Shown: piece after piece, positions 26,340-34,748 of the stretch
How the letters are laid out: each line of letters starts with the position of its first letter
Numbering within the stretch: position 1 is the first letter of the stretch
Notes under the pieces: generated by a model
What the model was told of the DNA's origin: nothing
Databases searched by the model: none
The model's input: only the letters and a program-made list of their open reading frames with translations
Source of the DNA: Microseira sp003486305
GTDB lineage: Bacteria > Cyanobacteriota > Cyanobacteriia > Cyanobacteriales > Aerosakkonemataceae
DNA length: 64,000 bases
Direction: 5' to 3'
Assembly: GCA_031969655.1 (NCBI GenBank)
Contig: DALYJX010000010.1
Location: 1-64,000, forward strand
Made by a program: the position numbers and the translations under genes

Positions 26340-28271
26340 ATGCAACAACCAATCGAACCGGATTCTGGATCTAAACCCGAACGCCCCCCCAATAGGAACA
26401 GGCATGAAAATTCCGATGCCAAGAATAAAGAAAATCGCACCGTCAAGGATTCATCTTTCTCTTCTGTTTATGGGGGTACAACCGCTGCAATAGACTACCC
26501 CACCAACCGGCAAGGCAAAGTAGTACCGATAGCAGAAAGCACAACAGCAGAAACGATTAACCCAGCCATCAACCATGACTGGTCACCCGCGTTACAAAGC
26601 TTGCTAGACCAGCCACCCGCAACTTTACCCCTGCGAATACTGCTGGGCGGCATGGCTTTCTGCACAGCCTTTGGCGTTTGGGCAACTGTGGGACAAATTG
26701 AAGAAGTAGGTCACGCTCGCGGTCAGCTGGTGCCCCAAGGCGAGCCTTATAAAATCAATCCCTTGGTGTCGGGCAAAATTGCCCGCATAGCAGTCAAGGA
26801 AGGCGAGGCGGTGAAAGCAGGTCAGGTACTGCTAGAGTTAGATAATCAAATTGCTACCAACGAAATCGAGCGACTGGAGAAAGAGCGGGCTTCCTACCAA
26901 ACTCAACTGTCTCAAACACAAGCGTTGATCGAGCAAACCCGCTTGGAAGCACAAACCCACAACGCGATCGCACTGGCTAAAGAAAACGCCACAAAAGCGA
27001 TCGTCCAACAGGCAAATGCCAGAGTTCAAGGGGTACAAAAAACGATCGCACAAGCGCAAGAAAAAGTCGCCACAACTGAGCAACTGTTGGCGCAAATGCA
27101 AGCCGAAGCGAATGCGTATAAAGCTAGACGGGATAACTTACAACCCCTGGCAGCCAGATCCAGAGAACTGCTAGCCCGACTGCAAGCAGATGCGGATGCG
27201 TCGAAATTAAGACAGGAACAGCTACAACCCCTTCCCCGCATGACTCAAGAACTGATCGAGAAACTGCGGGTGGATGCTGAAGCTGCGAAGGCGCGCATAG
27301 AAAGGCTAAGACCCCTAGTTGAACAAGGCGCTTTACCCAGGGAAAGGTTAGCCGACTTGGAGCAAACTTGGCGCGATCGCCAGCGGGCGATTACCGAAGC
27401 TCAATTAGCCCATGAGAGCCGCACTAAGGAACAATTGTTTCAAGCCGAGCAAGCATTGCGCGATCGCCAGCGAGCGATTGTGCAAACCCAATTGCAAGAA
27501 GATAGCAATATTAAGGAACAATTGTTTCAAGCCGAACAAGCTTTGCGCGATCGCTCTCGGATCATTACCCAAACTCAAGGCGATCTCAAACAAGCCACCA
27601 AGGAATTAGACCGACTGCAAGCTGAATTAAAACAAGCCCAGGCAGAATTAAACCGCCTCCAAGCCGAGAACAACCAAAATCAAGCCGAAGCAGAAGCAAT
27701 TCAAGTACAGAATCGGCAAAAAATTCAGCAGTTGGAAGTGCAAAAAACCCAGGTGAAAGCCCAAGCTGACCAAACCGAAAAACTACTCAAAAGAGCCAAA
27801 ACCGAGTTAAAACAGCTTGTATTCACCGCTCCTGTTGATGGTGTTGTCCTGTCGCTCAACATCGATAACCCAGGGGAAGTAGTTCAACCAGGACAAATTG
27901 TTGCCGAACTCGCTCCCCAAGAAGCACCCCTAGTTCTGATGGCTAAACTACCCAACCAAGAAGCGGGCTTCATCAAAACCGGACAGGAAGTCAAAATCAA
28001 ATTAGATTCTTATCCGTTTCAAGAATACGGCATTGTATCGGGCAAGGTGGTTTCCATCTCCCCCGATACCAAACCCGATCAGCAACTCGGTGCAGTTTAC
28101 CAGCTGCAAATTGCCCTCGATCGTCATAACGTGACTGCTGCGGATGCTCAAAAGATTGCGTTTAAACCCGGTCAAACAGCCACCGCAGATATTATCATCC
28201 GCCGTCGCCGCATAGCAGATATCCTGCTAGACCCAATCAAGCAAATGCAAAAAGGCGGCCTCAATTTATAA
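26340..28271 (+). CDS. HlyD-family membrane-fusion (periplasmic adaptor) protein
   Basis: The protein has 643 residues. A Pro/Asn-rich cytosolic tail (1-95) precedes one membrane helix (about 97-120, ILLGGMAFCTAFGVWATVG). A biotinyl/lipoyl-like half follows (GKIARIAVKEGEAVKAGQVLLELD), then a long Gln/Glu/Ala-rich coiled-coil hairpin (about 180-490) with RDRQRAI repeats whose codons hold HIP1 sites. The second lipoyl half (FTAPVDGVVLSLNIDNPGEVVQPGQ) and the beta-barrel follow. It bridges the inner-membrane ABC exporter and an outer-membrane channel; no TolC-like gene is in the window. It follows the hetC-like gene by 294 bp. Confidence 0.92.
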   Translation: MQQPIEPDSGSKPERPPNRNRHENSDAKNKENRTVKDSSFSSVYGGTTAAIDYPTNRQGKVVPIAESTTAETINPAINHDWSPALQSLLDQPPATLPLRILLGGMAFCTAFGVWATVGQIEEVGHARGQLVPQGEPYKINPLVSGKIARIAVKEGEAVKAGQVLLELDNQIATNEIERLEKERASYQTQLSQTQALIEQTRLEAQTHNAIALAKENATKAIVQQANARVQGVQKTIAQAQEKVATTEQLLAQMQAEANAYKARRDNLQPLAARSRELLARLQADADASKLRQEQLQPLPRMTQELIEKLRVDAEAAKARIERLRPLVEQGALPRERLADLEQTWRDRQRAITEAQLAHESRTKEQLFQAEQALRDRQRAIVQTQLQEDSNIKEQLFQAEQALRDRSRIITQTQGDLKQATKELDRLQAELKQAQAELNRLQAENNQNQAEAEAIQVQNRQKIQQLEVQKTQVKAQADQTEKLLKRAKTELKQLVFTAPVDGVVLSLNIDNPGEVVQPGQIVAELAPQEAPLVLMAKLPNQEAGFIKTGQEVKIKLDSYPFQEYGIVSGKVVSISPDTKPDQQLGAVYQLQIALDRHNVTAADAQKIAFKPGQTATADIIIRRRRIADILLDPIKQMQKGGLNL

Positions 28272-28343
28272 ATTCCCTCTTCGGCTAGAGTCAGTAACTT
28301 TTCTCAAAACACCAGTTGCAAGTTATAACGGAGTGCGATCGCC

Positions 28344-28790
28344 ATGACTATTAGTCACCAAATGCCTTCTTACAATACAAAACTTGACAAAGGTATGAGC
28401 CAAGAACAATTTAATCAAATCGTTGAAGCTATCCTGGCAGGTAAGTATTCTTGGGCTTGCGTTTTAATACTGCGTTTTGCTGGCTACAACCCCCTCCACT
28501 ACATCCCCTACCGCACCTACAACCGCTTGGTCAAAGACAACAGCCAATTATCCAAACCAAGCCAAAATCAAACCGAGAGCATAAATAACAATCACAATCA
28601 AAGAATGCCAAGTCTCTCTGGGAGTAACGCTTCACAAGCTTGCTTAAGCCAAATTAAAGACCTGGCTTATTTAGAAGTAATGGGCAAACAAAAAGCACCT
28701 GTACGGGGTGGCAGTTTCGCTCCTTGGCTAGACTCGACGCCAGAAGATAATTTCCAACTAAATTACCAATTGCCACTAGATAATTGGTGA
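28344..28790 (+). CDS. hetP: HetP-family protein with a leader-like C-terminal motif
   Basis: The protein has 148 residues. The HetP core reads EQFNQIVEAILAGKYSWACV then LILRFAGYNPLHYIPYRTYN (about 20-70), highly characteristic of the family that in Anabaena controls commitment to heterocyst development. Homologues occur in non-heterocystous species with unknown roles. The variable Asn/Ser-rich middle is followed by QIKDLAYLEVMGKQKAPVRGG (about 106-126). That segment closely matches the double-glycine leader of the small proteins at 33-34 kb (INDLSYLEVVEENRVVGG). The order exporter-adaptor-HetP recalls hetC-hetP synteny. A weak AACGGAG site precedes the ATG. Confidence 0.88.
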   Translation: MTISHQMPSYNTKLDKGMSQEQFNQIVEAILAGKYSWACVLILRFAGYNPLHYIPYRTYNRLVKDNSQLSKPSQNQTESINNNHNQRMPSLSGSNASQACLSQIKDLAYLEVMGKQKAPVRGGSFAPWLDSTPEDNFQLNYQLPLDNW

Positions 28791-29747
28791 GTTATAGCAG
28801 GTGCGGTTAATCAAAAATAGGCTCTGTTATTTGCTAATAACTCAAGTTGCCAGTTATCTCTCTCCCTGTACCTAATGGCTAATGGCTAGCGTCTCGTAGC
28901 CCAACCAGAGTCGATTTTATCAGTTGGGTTCAACCATAGATAAACTCAATTCATATCAAGGGTTTATACCAAATCCGGGTTAAAACCCCCCTTATTCTTA
29001 TAGACCGCGCAGGCGGTCTTTGTTTGTATAGCCGCGAATGCGAGTCGTTAGGCATAAAAAGGGTAATGAAAGCGGATTTGGTATTACTTTAGTCGTTAGG
29101 CATAAAAAGGGTAATGAAAGCGCATTTGGTATTATATGATGTCCGCTAGCTTAGGTTGTGTATAATTTTTGATGCTGTAGGGGCGGGTTTTACCTAAAGA
29201 AACCGGGTTTCTATCGATTAATTTTCGACTTGGAAACTATAGATATACTAAGAAACCCGGTTTCTGCCATCGAGGATTTTTTTTAAACCCGCCCCCACGT
29301 GCAGCTACCGATGCTACCGGACATGATATTACTGGGTATAATTCCTATGAACCGCATCCCAGAGCCTGAACAAATTTACCAATTAACCGATTACCATAAA
29401 CCAGCATATTTTATTTAAAGAATCTGTAAAGATTAGAAACTTGTGATTTATATAATTCATACTTACTTTATAAAAAAGTTGCCAAAATGGCAACTTTTTA
29501 GCGATGAGGTTTCTTATCGTGAATATGAATGAGTTTTGAAACTTCATTATCAATAGCGAGAAGATAATGCCATTAAATACTTTATTTTTAGAGTTTTTAC
29601 AAGCAGGTATTTGGCGGGGGTGTAGCTACTGCTAAGTCTTGAGCTGCAAGCTGTCTTCACGCAACGCAACCGGGTTTTCTTGCCTCAGTCTTGAGCAAAG
29701 CGTTCTCAATACGATCAAACACACCAAGTAAGTCAGGAGATAAATAA
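28791..29747. repeat. Intergenic region with several repeat families
   Basis: A hairpin-family member lies at 29003-29018 (GACCGC-gcag-GCGGTC followed by TTTGTTTGTATAGCCGCG). The sequence AGTCGTTAGGCATAAAAAGG... (about 44 bp, ending TTTGGTATTA) is duplicated at about 29045-29088 and 29092-29135. A nested palindrome spans about 29175-29296 (GGGGCGGGTTT...AAACCCGCCCC, with AAACCGGGTTTCT inside in both orientations). No gene is seen. The RTX gene promoter lies in the last 300 bp. Confidence 0.75.
29473..29499. promoter_or_regulatory. 27-bp palindrome containing TGCCAAAATGGCA, upstream of the RTX gene
   Basis: The arms AAAAAGTTGCCA and TGGCAACTTTTT flank AAA. The core TGCCAAAATGGCA is identical to those before the two small-protein genes. 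It lies about 250 bp before the RTX start. With its T-tail it could also serve as an intrinsic terminator, so both readings stay open. Confidence 0.5.
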
Positions 29748-32700
29748 ATGGCTTTCATCCAAGGAACTTTAGGCAATGACTTAGTTAATGGTTCCGCCCC
29801 ACCACAGCTAAGAAGCACAGAACTTACCGATCAAATATATGGTCGTGGTGGGAACGATACCCTATTTGGGTTAGGTGGAGATGACTTGATCCAAGGCGAT
29901 CAGGGAAGCGACTATATCGATGGTGGCAGTGGCAACGATCGCTTGTTTGGCGGTCTTGATGACAGCAGCGACACCTTATTCGGCGGTATAGGTAAAGATT
30001 ACGTCGATGGAGGTTCGGGCAACGATCGCCTGGATTTAGGAGCAGACGATGACACCGCTCAAGGAGGTTCGGGGAACGATACGATCTTCGGCGGAGCGGG
30101 GAATGATGTCCTCTTGGACAGCAGCGGCAATAACTTGTTCGATGGTGGCGAAGGCAGCGACTCTATCTATGGCGGCTTTGGCGAAGATTTACTGCAAGGC
30201 GGCGCTGGTGATGACTACGCCAATGGCAACATAGGGGATGACACTTTGGTTGGCGGGGCGGGCAATGACACCCTGACTGGCGACATTGGCACCGATCTGG
30301 TCAGTTATTTATCCAGTACAGCCGGAGTCAGCGTTAATCTGGCAACCAATAAAACTGATAACGATGGATTTGGCAATATTGATAACCTGTTAGACATTGA
30401 AAATGTTGCTGGTTCTAATTTCAACGATACGATAACTGGCAGTAAACTCGATAACCTTCTGTTGGGGAATGCTGGTAATGACAGCATCGATGGCGGCGCT
30501 GGCAGCGATAATTTGGTTGGGGGCGCGGGTAATGACACGCTCAATGGCAGCGATGGCTTCGACCGAGCAGATTATTCTTCCAGCGCGGCTGCCGTCAACG
30601 TAAATTTGGCAACGGGTATCGCCAGCGATGGCATATTAGTCGGTACCGCTGTGGGGACTGATAGACTGCTCAATATTGAACAAGTCGCCGGTTCTAGTTT
30701 CAACGACACCCTGACTGGTAATACTGGCAATAACTCCTTTATCGGTGGGGCTGGTAATGACACAATTAATGGCGGCGCTGGTAGCGATCGCGCCGACTAT
30801 TCCACCAGTAAGGCAGCAGTTAATGTCAACCTAGCAACTGGAATTGCTAGCGATGGATTGGGTGGCACCGATAGTCTCATCGGTATTGAAGAGATAACAG
30901 GTTCTAGTTTCAGCGATATCCTCACCGGCGATACTCTCAACAACATCTTTATTGGTGGGAAAGGTAATGACACTATAAATGGCGGTGCGGGTAGCGATCG
31001 CCTTGATTTTTCGGCTTTTACATCAGGAGTTAGCGTCAATCTGGCAACTGGTATCGTCAATGATGGGCAAGGTGGCACCGATACGGTAATTAGCATTGAA
31101 GAAGTCATCGGCTCTAAAGGAGGCGATACTTTAATCGGTAATGACGCCAATAACCTGTTTGTCGGCGGCCCCGGCAGCGACAGCATTGATGGCGGACTTG
31201 GTACCGACCGCGCGGATTATTCCCCGAGTACAGCCGCAGTTAGTGTTAACCTAGCCACCGGAATTGCCAGCGATGGACTCGGCGGCACCGATACCCTGAG
31301 CAACATTGAAGAAGTCGTCGGTTCTGCTTTCAACGATGTTTTAACTGGCGATACTTTAAATAACCTCTTTGTTGGCGCTGCTGGCAATGACACTATCAAT
31401 GGAGGCGATGGTACCGATACCGCTAGTTATGCTTCCAGCACCGCAGGTGTCACCGTTAACCTCGCAACGGGTACGGCTAGCGATGGCTTCGGCGATACGG
31501 ATGCCTTGTCTAACATTGAAAACGTCGTCGGTTCTAGTTTTAACGACACGATAACGGGAACTGCTGCGGCAAATATCTTGAGCGGTGGTGCAGGCAACGA
31601 TACCATCACTGGCAATGCAGGCGATGACACTATCGATGGGGGACTTGGTAGCGACCGAGTTAATTATATAACCAGCCCAGTAGGTGCTACTAATAATACT
31701 GGCGTCGTGGTTAACTTGGCAACGGGTACGGCTAGCGATGGCTTCGGAGGTACGGATACGCTGCTGGGCGTTGAAGAAGTCGAAGGTTCTAATTACAACG
31801 ACACCATCACAGGTAGCACAGGTAATAACTTCCTCAGTGGCGGATCTGGTAACGACAGCTTGGATGGAGGCGCTGGTAACGATACCCTAGCGGGGGGAGC
31901 TAGCGACGATACCCTCAATGGCGGAGATGGAATTGACCGGGCAGATTATTCGTCTAGTCTGTCAGCAGTAACCGTTGACTTGGTTGCTGGTACTGGTATC
32001 GCTGACGATGGGATTGGCGGTAACGATACGCTGATCGGTATTGAAGACGTCGCCGGTTCTATTTTCAACGATCGTTTAACTGGAAATGCTCTTAATAACG
32101 TCTTGCTCGGCGGTAATGGTAATGACACGATTGATGGCGGTGCTGGAAGCGATCGCGCCGATTATTCTACCAGTACCGCTGGTGTTGCGATCAATTTGGC
32201 AACCGGAACTGCTAGCGATGGATTCGGTGCTACCGATACGCTGATAAACATTGAAAACGCCGCTGGCTCTACTTTCGCAGATAGTATCGTTGGCAGCGCT
32301 GGCGATAACCAGTTAACTGGTAATGGCGGCAACGACACCGTGATTGGAGGAGCAGGCAATGATATCCTCGTCGGTGTTGGGACTGGCAGCACCGCAGGTA
32401 CCGTCACTATCGGTGCGAGTATTGTGCCAATCCGAGGCATCGGAGAGATTGATATCTTAACTGGCGGAGCCAATAACGATCGCTTTGTACTTGGAGGCGG
32501 TGGTGAATTTTACTACATAGGCGGTGGTACTGCCGGTACCGACTTGGCAATTATCGGTCAGACAAGCACTACAAGAGACTTTAATGCGGGCGATCTGATT
32601 CAGGTGCAAAAAGGCTTGATCTATCGAGTCCAGCAGCAAGGTGCTGATACGTTTATTCTCGGCACTAACTCTACCAGCTCGCCCACTTTCTTGGATATCA

Positions 32701-32813
32701 TTGGGGTTGTCGTTGGCGCGACGGTTGCTGAAGTTGGGGCTAGTTTACGAGATCAGAACAACGCTAATCTAGCCTTGGTTGCCTCAGGTACGGGTGTCCA
32801 ATTCTTTCTCTAG
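29748..32813 (+). CDS. Large RTX (haemolysin-type calcium-binding) repeat protein
   Basis: The protein has 1021 residues, no signal peptide, and starts MAFIQGTLGNDLVNG. RTX nonapeptides (GGxGxDxUx, e.g. GGAGNDTLTGD) are spread over residues 20-900. Nine longer modules of about 75-95 residues alternate with them, each with VNLATGxASDGxGGTDTLxxIExVxGSxFNDxxTG. The C-terminal 120 residues are RTX-free and probably carry the type I secretion signal. Such proteins are exported unfolded and fold on binding extracellular Ca2+, often as surface-layer or adhesion proteins. The AGGAG site 9 bp before ATG supports the start. The exporter and adaptor encoded upstream, or others elsewhere, would secrete it (inference). 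Confidence 0.92.
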   Translation: MAFIQGTLGNDLVNGSAPPQLRSTELTDQIYGRGGNDTLFGLGGDDLIQGDQGSDYIDGGSGNDRLFGGLDDSSDTLFGGIGKDYVDGGSGNDRLDLGADDDTAQGGSGNDTIFGGAGNDVLLDSSGNNLFDGGEGSDSIYGGFGEDLLQGGAGDDYANGNIGDDTLVGGAGNDTLTGDIGTDLVSYLSSTAGVSVNLATNKTDNDGFGNIDNLLDIENVAGSNFNDTITGSKLDNLLLGNAGNDSIDGGAGSDNLVGGAGNDTLNGSDGFDRADYSSSAAAVNVNLATGIASDGILVGTAVGTDRLLNIEQVAGSSFNDTLTGNTGNNSFIGGAGNDTINGGAGSDRADYSTSKAAVNVNLATGIASDGLGGTDSLIGIEEITGSSFSDILTGDTLNNIFIGGKGNDTINGGAGSDRLDFSAFTSGVSVNLATGIVNDGQGGTDTVISIEEVIGSKGGDTLIGNDANNLFVGGPGSDSIDGGLGTDRADYSPSTAAVSVNLATGIASDGLGGTDTLSNIEEVVGSAFNDVLTGDTLNNLFVGAAGNDTINGGDGTDTASYASSTAGVTVNLATGTASDGFGDTDALSNIENVVGSSFNDTITGTAAANILSGGAGNDTITGNAGDDTIDGGLGSDRVNYITSPVGATNNTGVVVNLATGTASDGFGGTDTLLGVEEVEGSNYNDTITGSTGNNFLSGGSGNDSLDGGAGNDTLAGGASDDTLNGGDGIDRADYSSSLSAVTVDLVAGTGIADDGIGGNDTLIGIEDVAGSIFNDRLTGNALNNVLLGGNGNDTIDGGAGSDRADYSTSTAGVAINLATGTASDGFGATDTLINIENAAGSTFADSIVGSAGDNQLTGNGGNDTVIGGAGNDILVGVGTGSTAGTVTIGASIVPIRGIGEIDILTGGANNDRFVLGGGGEFYYIGGGTAGTDLAIIGQTSTTRDFNAGDLIQVQKGLIYRVQQQGADTFILGTNSTSSPTFLDIIGVVVGATVAEVGASLRDQNNANLALVASGTGVQFFL

Positions 32814-32869
32814 ATTTAACCAATCTCTTAGCTGAAGCCCTTGCGAATGCAACGTGGCAACCAAGCTTT

Positions 32870-32899
32870 AAAAAAAGTCCGCCTACGCGGACTTTTTTT
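32870..32899 (+). terminator. Strong intrinsic terminator after the RTX gene
   Basis: AAAAAAAGTCCGC-ctac-GCGGACTTTTTTT, 57 bp after the RTX stop: a 6-bp GC stem with flanking A and T runs, so it can end transcription on either strand. Its stem and loop also belong to the six-copy hairpin family. Confidence 0.85.
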
Positions 32900-32941
32900 G
32901 TTGGTTCCCCCATATCCCACAAAACGCTGTATTGCTCAATC

Positions 32942-32954
32942 TGCCAAAATGGCA
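32942..32954. promoter_or_regulatory. Palindrome TGCCAAAATGGCA before small-protein gene 1
   Basis: It is identical to the core at 29480-29492 and 33771-33783. The centre is 31.5 bp from a -10-like TATATT (32977-32982), which places the palindrome over the -35 region. The spacing to TATATT is the same before small-protein gene 2. Confidence 0.55.
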
Positions 32955-33045
32955 ACATCATTAGGACGAGCCTAGTTATATTTAATTCAGTTCAACACCC
33001 TGGGTTATTTTAACTAACAGATCCACTCACAAACAGGAGCAACCC

Positions 33046-33339
33046 ATGATTATCAACGATTTATCTTACCTAGAAGTTGTTGAAGAAAACCGCGTAGTTG
33101 GTGGCGACTTTGATTTCTACACAGAACTCGATTTCGACTCCGATGTCGAAATCTACAAAGAAGTTCGGATTGATGTCTATATTAGTTCTAATGTTAACAT
33201 CAGCGGCAACGTCGCTATAGCTGAGGCTAGTGCTAATGCGATCGGAGAAAACACTTTTACTGAAGTCTATGTTTCCACCTATACCGATGGTTACTCATCT
33301 CACTCCAGTGCTTCTGCAAAATCTGTAACCAGTGACTAG
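33046..33339 (+). CDS. Small secreted protein with double-glycine (C39) leader, copy 1
   Basis: The 97-residue protein starts MIINDLSYLEVVEENRVVGG, a leader of the double-glycine class with cleavage expected after residue 20. The mature part is acidic, then Ser/Ala/Tyr-rich (AIAEASANAIGENTFTEVYV, TYTDGYSSHSSASAKS) with alternating residues that suggest beta structure. No cysteines are present, so it is neither a lanthipeptide nor a disulfide bacteriocin. AGGAGCAACCC precedes the ATG. It lies in the same locus as a C39 exporter. I do not know a function for the mature part. Confidence 0.82.
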   Translation: MIINDLSYLEVVEENRVVGGDFDFYTELDFDSDVEIYKEVRIDVYISSNVNISGNVAIAEASANAIGENTFTEVYVSTYTDGYSSHSSASAKSVTSD

Positions 33340-33622
33340 ACAAATACCTCTTTTTTTCAGTTTCAACAGTTCTACCAATTTCCCTTGATGATGCGACAAA
33401 CGCACTTGCCCCGTTGTCTCTCTGATTTAGGAGGGCAGCTGGGATAACTGTTGTAGCCGATTGGGAAAATGCTCTGAACCCCGCAACATCCTGCCACAAC
33501 CAGGCTAATTATACCAAGCGATCGCCTCAGCTCAAACAGCCCTGTTTCTCCAGTCCAACTGTGCTGAATAATTCCAGTCTGTTAGCTTTTTTTAGCTTCA
33601 CAACCCGAACCAATCCTCCATC

Positions 33623-33741
33623 TACAGCGGATTGCTTTCTTAGTGAGGTACAGCCAGTAGGTTTTGTTTGTGTAGCGGCAGCAAAAATGGCAGCCGCTAC
33701 ACAAACTTGCGGTGTACCTCATCCGATTGCAAACCGCTATA
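33623..33741. mobile_element. MITE-like palindromic element, copy 2 of 3
   Basis: It runs from TACAGCGGATTGC through GTGAGGTACAGCC and TTTGTGTAGCGGCAGC...GCCGCTACACAAA to GGTGTACCTCATCCGATTGC and ACCGCTATA. Arms and ends match the elements at 22143 and 61185. It sits between small-protein genes 1 and 2, 30 bp before the regulatory palindrome of gene 2. Confidence 0.8.
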
Positions 33742-33770
33742 AATCCCTCAACGCACTAGCCCAAACAATC

Positions 33771-33783
33771 TGCCAAAATGGCA
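33771..33783. promoter_or_regulatory. Palindrome TGCCAAAATGGCA before small-protein gene 2
   Basis: The palindrome, the following bases GCAACATCA, and the CCTAGTTATATTTAATTCAG segment are nearly the same as before gene 1, with the same 31.5-bp spacing to TATATT (33806-33811). The sequences between are not identical, so the palindrome appears selectively kept or the promoters duplicated recently. Confidence 0.55.
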
Positions 33784-33875
33784 ACATCAACCCCAGCATC
33801 CTAGTTATATTTAATTCAGTTAAACAAACCAGGTGGTTGTCAGCAACCACATCCCCCAAAAACAGGAGCAACATC

Positions 33876-33941
33876 ATGATTATTAACGATTTATCTTACC
33901 TAGAAGTTGTTGAAGAAAACCGCGTAGTTGGTGGCGACTTT
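33876..33941 (+). CDS. Small double-glycine-leader protein, copy 2 (cut by assembly gap)
   Basis: ATG at 33876 opens MIINDLSYLEVVEENRVVGG followed by DF, then the sequence runs into Ns. The leader is residue-for-residue identical to copy 1. Its mature part is unknown. The AACAGGAGCAAC ribosome-binding site matches copy 1. A frame drawn through the Ns from 33561 is an artefact. Confidence 0.75.
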
Positions 33942-34041
33942 NNNNNNNNNNNNNNNNNNNNNNNNNNNNNNNNNNNNNNNNNNNNNNNNNNNNNNNNNNN
34001 NNNNNNNNNNNNNNNNNNNNNNNNNNNNNNNNNNNNNNNNN
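33942..34041. other. 100-N assembly gap
   Basis: Exactly 100 Ns separate two copies of the same leader sequence. Such a round number usually marks a scaffold join of unknown true length. The break falls in a near-identical tandem repeat, so further copies of the small-protein gene may be missing. Confidence 0.95.
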
Positions 34042-34321
34042 CGATTTATCTTACCTAGAAGTTGTTGAAGAAAACCGCGTAGTTGGTGGCGACTTTAATT
34101 TCTTTACCGAACTCGATTTCGACTCCGATGTTAATATCGACAAAGATGTTGACATCAATGTCAATATTGATTCAGATGCTGACATCAGCGACAACGTAGC
34201 TTTAGCTGAAGCTAGCGCTAACGCCCTCGGCAACAACACATTTACTGAAGTCTACGTTTCCACCTATACCGATAGTGGCTCATCTCACTCCGCCGCTTTG
34301 GCACAATCTGCTACCGACTAA
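34042..34321 (+). CDS. Small double-glycine-leader protein, copy 3 (5' end in assembly gap)
   Basis: The visible frame starts inside the leader (DLSYLEVVEENRVVGG), continues DFNFFTELDFDSDVNIDKDV, and ends FTEVYVSTYTDSGSSHSAAL then AQSATD before TAA at 34319-34321. The leader is identical to copies 1 and 2. The mature part is homologous to copy 1 but more Asp-rich in the middle (DVDINVNIDSDADISDN). Identical leader with diverging cargo is the usual pattern of a peptide family sharing one exporter. Confidence 0.8.
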
Positions 34322-34333
34322 TAATCAGACTAA

Positions 34334-34431
34334 TTACCCGCAGTGACTGTGAAGGACTGCGGGTAAAGTTGGCGAGTAAGCCAAATATATTCTGCATTTG
34401 CCGAAAGCTCAACTAACCAAAGAGCTTTCGG
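34334..34431 (+). terminator. Two hairpins downstream of the small-protein array
   Basis: The inverted repeat TTACCCGCAGT...ACTGCGGGTAA spans 34334-34366, 13 bp after the stop of copy 3. A second, CCGAAAGCTC...GAGCTTTCGG, spans 34401-34431. Neither has a long T-run, so terminator activity is probable rather than certain. The rest of the gap to 34748 shows no gene. Confidence 0.6.
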
Positions 34432-34748
34432 TATTTCATTAATTATAAACTTGCTGCCCCAGTTCTTGTCAAGCGATAAAAAATAGGATTGACGCAAATA
34501 CTACCATTGGAGACTCGCCGTATCTTAAGTTAGGGTTGGCGTCGCTCCCACAAGATTTGCTCAAAGACAAGGAAGCCAAATCCCGTTTGTCAAATCCAGT
34601 GTCTGCTTAAATGTCAGACCAAACCTGGGGCATTACATCGCTACCAAAGCAGCTCTCAAAGCGATCGCACGCAGCTGGCTAGCCGAAGCGCGATCGCAAT
34701 TGACCAATTGTAAAGCTTGATTTAACCAAACAAAGGAGATTTGTTGCC

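Noticed and set aside
22881..28790. Evidence that the organism forms heterocysts
   Set aside because: HetC- and HetP-family genes also occur in non-heterocystous cyanobacteria, and no hetR, patS or glycolipid genes are in the window.
30305..32639. Long minus-strand frames inside the RTX gene
   Set aside because: They are mirror frames of a repetitive GC-rich coding sequence, with Ser/Leu/Pro-rich products and no start sites.
33561..34058. A 165-codon frame running through the N gap
   Set aside because: It joins a non-coding start, the leader of copy 2 and 100 Ns; the real starts are defined by AGGAGCAAC plus MIINDLSYLE.
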